NCBI RefSeq assembly: GCF_030272615.1
Contig: NC_081410.1
Coordinates: forward strand, 114,484,433-114,548,432
Direction of reading: 5' to 3'
Length of the DNA stretch: 64,000 bases
DNA from: Cryptomeria japonica
Taxonomy: Eukaryota; Streptophyta; Pinopsida; Cupressales; Cupressaceae
A model generated the notes under the pieces. That model did no database searches, was not told where the DNA came from, and saw only the letters and a program-made list of their open reading frames with translations. Shown one piece after another: positions 58,806-64,000 of the stretch; positions within the stretch are counted from its first letter, which is position 1; each line of letters starts with the position of its first letter. The position numbers and the translations under genes are program-made.

Positions 58806-61800
58806 CTTCCCCCTCCCAGGAGCAATCTTCTAAGTTTGGTGAGTCTTCCTCCAAGACTAAGAAGAAATCAGATGAACTTTGCACTTTTTGTGGCAAGGAA
58901 GGTCATTCAGTTTCTCGATGTTGGAAATGATTAGAGGCTTTGGAGGAAGTCGTGCAACAACATCATATTTCTTCTCCTTAGCCTCCATCTTCCTCTTCTA
59001 CAGGGAAAGGAAATGCTCTTTCTGCATGAGCTATTCCTCCTACATCCACTTGGATTAGTGATTTAGGGGCTTCTCACCACATGACACACTCACAGGAGCT
59101 TGTTACCTCACTTTCTCACAGTAATACTTTACAAATTGCAGTTGGTGACTCAGCACAACTTTCAGTTTTAGGTTTAGGTTTTGTTCCATTGACACATGGT
59201 TGTTTTCAAGATGTTCTTTTGGTTCCTAACATTCGACGAACCTCATCTCTGTTTATCAGATTTGTCATTTTGGCTCTGGTAAAACCGTTGAGTTCTCACC
59301 ACACAATGTGGTTATTAGAGAGCTCCGTGATCCTGATTTGGTTGTGGCTATTGGCATTGTTGATCCCAATTCTCGATTATACCAGTTTGATGGCTTTGTG
59401 AGTCCAGATGGTTCAGGTGTTTCTCTTGTAGCACATGCAGATTAAATGAGAAAACTTTGGCATGAGTGTTTTGGCCATGTCAATTACAGATACTTACAAC
59501 AGATGAGCACATAGGCACTTGTGATTGGGCTCCCTCAGATATCCTATATTGATGGTGTATGTCGAGGTTGTACACTTGGCTAGCATCACCATGATCCTTT
59601 TCCTACAAGCAGAGCCACACGTGCTAAGGCACCCTTGGATTTGATACACTATGATCTTATGTCATTTTCAACTCCATCTTTTTCAGGGTCCAAGTATGTG
59701 CTCACATTCATTGATGACTTCTCTAGAGGTACATGGGTGTACTTTCTTAAGTACAAGTCTGATGCCTTTGATTCATTTTGAGTATTTAAGACATTTGTAG
59801 AGAAGAAGTCCAGACTTTCTATAAAGAGGATACACACAGATAATGGGAGAGAATATGTGAATTGGGCTTTTACATATTTCTACACAAAGCATGGTTTGCA
59901 AAATCAGTTATCAGTTCCTCACAGTCCTCAGCAGAATGGTGTTGCTGAGAGAAAGAGTAGAACACTACGAGAGATGGCCAATTGTATGTTTCAGTCACAT
60001 TCTATGCAACCTTCTTTTTGGGCTGAGGCAGTTAATTGTGCTACTTATATTTAGAATTGGATGCCTTATAAGGCATTGCGCCATATGACTCTTGAGGAGG
60101 CTTGGTCCCATGTCAAGCCTAATGTTTCATCATTCCGAGTTTTTGGTAGTGAGGCTTGGGAATTTATTCCAGATGCTCAAAGTAAATCCATGGAGAGGAA
60201 GAGTCGACGACTCATTTTTGTTGGCTACTATGAGGATGTTAAGGCGTATAGGTTGTTTGATCTTGATTCCTGAGAGGTCCTGTTTAGGTGGGATGTCCAG
60301 TTTGTTGAGCGCCTTCCTTAGATGGATTCTCCATCACCCACTTCTCCCTCACTGCCTCCTCCTCCCTCTTCACATTTTAAGGATTCCTTCTTCTTTGAGG
60401 ATGATGCAAATGATGGTCCACCATCCCCACCACTACCACCACCTGTAGCTTAGCGTTTGCCCAAGTGGGCCTGATTTATAGTTGATGCTACTAGTATGAC
60501 ACTCATCGTACTCATGCATAGACATCTGGTTCTAGTCTTTTGAGTCATTCCATTTTAGATGATCCTTAAAAAAATTTAGAGGCCACAGGTCACCCAGAGT
60601 GGGATAGGGCCATGGATGAGGAGTATTCTTCTTTGATGAAGAATCATACTTGGGATCTTTGTACTCTTTTGAAGGGAAGAAAGTTGCTTCGGTGCAAGTG
60701 GGTGTACCATACCAAGTATGTTGCAGATGGTTCTATTAATAAGTATTAGTCTCGTCTTGTTGCGAAGGGAGTTTTCTCAGGTGGAGGGTATTGATTACTC
60801 TGAGACCTTTGCTCTTGTCACCAAGATGAATTCTATTCACTTTGTATGTTCTCTGGCAGCTTCACAGGGATGGACATTTTTTCAAATGGATGTGAAGAGT
60901 GCTTTCTTGCATGGATACCTTCATGAGGAGATCTATATGGAGTAGCCTCAGGGACTTGTGCAGGGTTCTTCTTTGGTTTGCAGACTTCGACGTTCATTAT
61001 ATGGTCTCAAACAGGTTCCTCGGGCCTGGTATGAGAAGATGGACTCTTTCTTGATCTCTACCCTCTTTAAACGTTTTCATTCTGATCCCACAATATATAT
61101 TTAGCGTCAAGGGGATGATATAGTTATCCTTGTGCTATATGTTGATGATCTTATCATTACCGATAGCTTGTCCTCCTTGATTCAGGATATTCAAAGAGCC
61201 TTGATGGAGCAGTTTGAGATGACAGATCTTGGCCTTCTACACTATTTTTTGGGCCTACAGGTTATTCAGTATTCCGATGGGATTTTCATACTTCAGTAGA
61301 AGTATGCTCTTGATATGCTTCACAGATTTGACATGCTTACTTACAAGCCTGCACCCACACCATTTTAGTCAGGTGTTGTTTTGTTTGCCACTTGCTCTAC
61401 ACCTTTTGTGGATCCTACCTTATACAGGCAGTTGGTTGGCATTTTTTTGTACTTGACACATATGCACCAAGATCTTTCTTTTGCAATTGGTCTTATCTCT
61501 TGGTTCTCCCATGATCCTCATGAGAGCCTTTGCCAAGCAGTCAAACTTATTTTGAGGTACATTCAGGGCATTGCACAGTTTGGCATTCACTATACTTCAA
61601 GATCCCCTCACATTGTTGGCTTCATTGACTCAGACTGGGTTGGTGATGCTCATGATCAGAAGTCTACTTCTGGCTTTGTTTTTTACCTTGGTTCTGGTCC
61701 TATCACATGGTCTTGCAAGAAGTAGTCTGCTATTGCATTATCATCTACAGAGGTTGAGTACCAAGCAACGATGTTAGCTAGTTAGGAGGTTTTATGGCTT

Positions 61801-62097
61801 CGACAGTTGATGACTAAGTTTGGGTTCCCTCCTAATAGTCCCACTATTCTTTGGTGTGATAATACAAGTGCCATTCACATTTCCCGCAACCCAATGGAGC
61901 ACTACAGGACTAAACACATTGAGCTTCACATGCACTTCATCAGACAATTGATTCAAGATGGCTTTCTCATCTTGGAGTACATTCCTACAGAGGAGCAGGT
62001 TGCTGACATCTTCACTAAACCTTTTGCATCTTTGTGCTACCTTTAGTTGCGCTCTATGCTTGGGGTGAAGGAAGTTGTCCTTGGGGGGTCTCATTGA
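58806..62097 (+). pseudogene. copia-2 gag C terminus, protease, integrase, RT, RNase H
   Basis: Blocks in order: zinc knuckle CTFCGKEGHSVSRCWK (58878-58926, intact); protease DLGASHHMTHSQELV near 59058 (the active-site serine position is leucine); pre-integrase and integrase DLMSFSTPSFSGSKYVL, FIDDFSRGTWVYFL, IHTDNGREYV and [50 protein letters not shown] (60943), YGLKQVPRAWYEKMD and intact LYVDDLII (61135-61158); RNase H GFIDSDWVGDAHDQKSTSG, ILWCDNTSAIHISRN, HMHFIRQL and QVADIFTKPFASL. Stops are frequent (for example ATYI*N near 60052, TWSCKK*SA near 61724, YL*LRSMLG near 62043), and at several of these copia-1 has CAG. Confidence 0.92.
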
Positions 62098-62297
62098 GGC
62101 CTTCCTCCCTTCTTCTTTTTTTAGCATGCTTTTCTCATCTCTTTTTTTAGTAGAGTTTTTTCCCACGTGGTTTTCTCTATTTCTCTAGTTCATAGAGATT
62201 TGGTTGTGATTGGGTACCTCATCAGGCCTTGTTGCCGGGATGCAAATTTGTCTTCTTAATGTAGTTGCATTTAGTTTTTTAGCTACTCCCTAAGTTC

Positions 62298-62669
62298 ATC
62301 TTAAGGGGGGGCGGGGTGTTAGAGTTATCTTGTATTAGATAATAATTATTTATTTAATTATTAGTCTATTATACTCTATACTTAAGCTAAACTTAGGTAT
62401 TTAATAATATTGTAGGTAATTAATAATTATTTTAATTATTAAATACACGTTATCCCTTTAGGGTTTCTTTAAGGTTGCACATATTTAGGATTTCTTATTC
62501 TCCTTTCATAAGGATTGTATTGTAATTTTCTATTCTATTCCCTCTCTGAATGATAATATTTTTCTTCAAAGCCATTATTGTGTTTTTGTCTCCAATCTTC
62601 TCTTGTGACAGGTATTTTGCTTGAAGGTTCTCTTGGGATCTCAAAAGTTGTATTTTCTGAACTTCTTCA
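62298..62669 (+). repeat. copia-2 polypurine tract (62298-62316) and 3' LTR (62317-62669, 353 bp)
   Basis: ATCTTAAGGGGGGGCGGGG precedes TGTTAGAGTTATC. The LTR ends ACTTCTTCA at 62669, aligned with the copia-1 LTR end. It retains the TTTAGGGTTTCTT core but is otherwise diverged. Confidence 0.85.
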
Positions 62670-64000
62670 ATGTCAAATAATGATATAATAGCCAAATATC
62701 AACTCACATAAAATTACCAAGAGCCTCAAGAAAATTTGCAACATGAGCAAGACATGTTCCTTCTTGCTCATCCAACAATAACATAGATATCCTCAGCAAG
62801 ACAATATCATCTTACCGGAACCATAGACATATACAACTTCTCAAGAAAGGCAATACATCTTACTGAGACACAAAATATCATTAATGCGATTGAAAACCAT
62901 AATAACCAAAATATCTTAAACCAACTCAAAAATATCAAGGGAATCAAAATACAACCTCTAGTACAAAAGACAAATTCAGAAAAAGTCATCACGAGAAGCC
63001 CAAAAGGCCAAATACAAAAGATAGAGCAGATTAGTGCTTTTACTAGTTCTTGTAGCACTTCTGACAGATCTTGTAGCACATATGACAAAATCTACAGTGC
63101 ATGCAGTTAATATTGTAGTGTGTATAAATGACCCAATAGCGCCTCTGTGACACCAAGTAGCGCATATGACAAATTGCGTAGTGCATTTAACTGATATCCT
63201 AGCGCATATACTTAGTGTTATAGCACATTTAAGACAATGGCATTAATGACTCAGAGACAAAAGTTAAAATACACGATCATGCCTAGAATTTCCTTAAGTA
63301 CATAAAACGACATCGAGAATGGTCCAAAAAGGGACAGAAACACATTCAAAATCCAAACAAATCAATTAACAATAAAAGCCAATGACTTTCCTATAGATGT
63401 ATATCATACACGATAACACCAACATCATTCACAACAATCCTCATCAATAGTAAAATCATAGAGAATAGAAATATCCCCTCCAACATTTTATCATAGTGAA
63501 ACCACAAAAGAATATTCTCACAATAGTTTTCCTGGGCAAACAATCTTTTGTAGACATTCATTTAAAAAAGAAATTGCAAAGAATGAATAAGAGCTCCAAC
63601 CTACAAAAATAACAAATAACGACAATGGGGAATTTGAAGGCGAGAAATTCCAAGCACTGTCCAGCCAAACTCCAAATCCAGAAGCCAGAGTCCAATCCTA
63701 AATCAGTGAAAATTCAAAGCCAATAATCCAATTTGCGCACCAACAAAAATCAATCTTCTGTGAAGTTGTTTCCCGACAATGCACAGGAAAACCCATATAA
63801 ATATGATTTCATACCAACTATAATAATATGTCGTCTATATCAAGATAATAGTTTATAATAACCCTTTTTCCAAAACCAAGGTGAATATAATATGAAATGT
63901 TATTATTTAATTTACCCCAAACTTCCCACCAATAAAATAGGGTAGATAAGCATAGGATAATCTAATAACCAAAGAGGGTAAAATAATTAAGATAGGCCTT
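62670..64000. repeat. 1.33-kb dispersed repeat, copy 2 (runs off the right edge)
   Basis: Matches 22391-23713 in the same orientation, including the 21-bp minisatellite at 63030-63239. The left boundary coincides with the end of the copia-2 LTR. Confidence 0.9.

Larger units (their letters stand above)
58806..62669 (+). mobile_element. copia-2: Ty1/copia element without 5' LTR and gag N terminus
   Basis: A relative of copia-1 in the same orientation. Similarity begins near 58806, just upstream of the zinc knuckle, so the 5' LTR, leader and most of gag are missing. Because LTR elements do not normally lose 5' ends on insertion, a later deletion or rearrangement is likely. The 3' LTR (62317-62669) differs clearly from the copia-1 LTR, so the two belong to different subfamilies. 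Directly after the LTR the 1.33-kb repeat begins part-way through, so a target duplication cannot be checked. Confidence 0.88.

Noticed and set aside
62670-64000. The 1.33-kb repeat pair as LTRs of one 40-kb element
   Set aside because: The copies lack recognised TG/CA ends or primer sites at their edges, and the left copy extends beyond both limits of the match so far as can be seen.

Overview
The window looks like nuclear DNA from a plant with a large, transposon-laden genome. The basis is long-LTR Ty1/copia elements with initiator-Met-tRNA-type primer sites, plant L1-type LINEs with a DUF4283-like ORF1 and a zf-RVT tail, a hAT transposase, AT-rich spacers and degenerate GGGTTA arrays. A gymnosperm would fit the old, nested elements and near-absence of cellular genes, but nothing in the sequence proves it. 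No rRNA, tRNA or CRISPR was seen, and no intact cellular gene.

Region by region. 1-4990 (minus): LINE-A, 5'-truncated and running off the left edge, inserted into LINE-B. 4990-9450 (minus): LINE-B, cut within its RT active-site motif. 10271-14090: a tandem duplicate of 6434-10200 carrying the EN/ORF1 half of LINE-B. 14100-25590: mostly non-coding AT-rich DNA with short tandem repeats, a GA/TA microsatellite block and one member of a 1.33-kb repeat pair containing a 21-bp x10 minisatellite. 25697-33469 (minus): a complete long-LTR, Sirevirus-like copia element (copia-3) that appears to split the last exon of an unidentified plus-strand gene. 34365-35085: telomere-like repeats that switch strand. 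36880-37190: remnant of another minus-strand copia. 37694-57090 (plus): copia-1, bounded by LTRs and a 5-bp target duplication; a fold-back element sits in its leader and a 12.2-kb hAT element in its RT domain. 58806-62669 (plus): copia-2, a relative of copia-1 lacking its 5' part. 62670-64000: second copy of the 1.33-kb repeat.

All the mobile elements are decayed. Many stops are TAG or TAA where family alignment or a sister copy has a glutamine codon, and three RT active sites are damaged. The least ordinary object is the hAT insertion at 43367-55610. It holds a hAT transposase pseudogene, a second long unrecognised reading frame (48964-52444) ending in a helical region, CpG-rich arrays of a near-palindromic GCGAGCTTGCGA-type motif on both sides of that frame, and a shared GCCAA-type motif near both ends. 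All domain assignments were made by eye; no database search was run.
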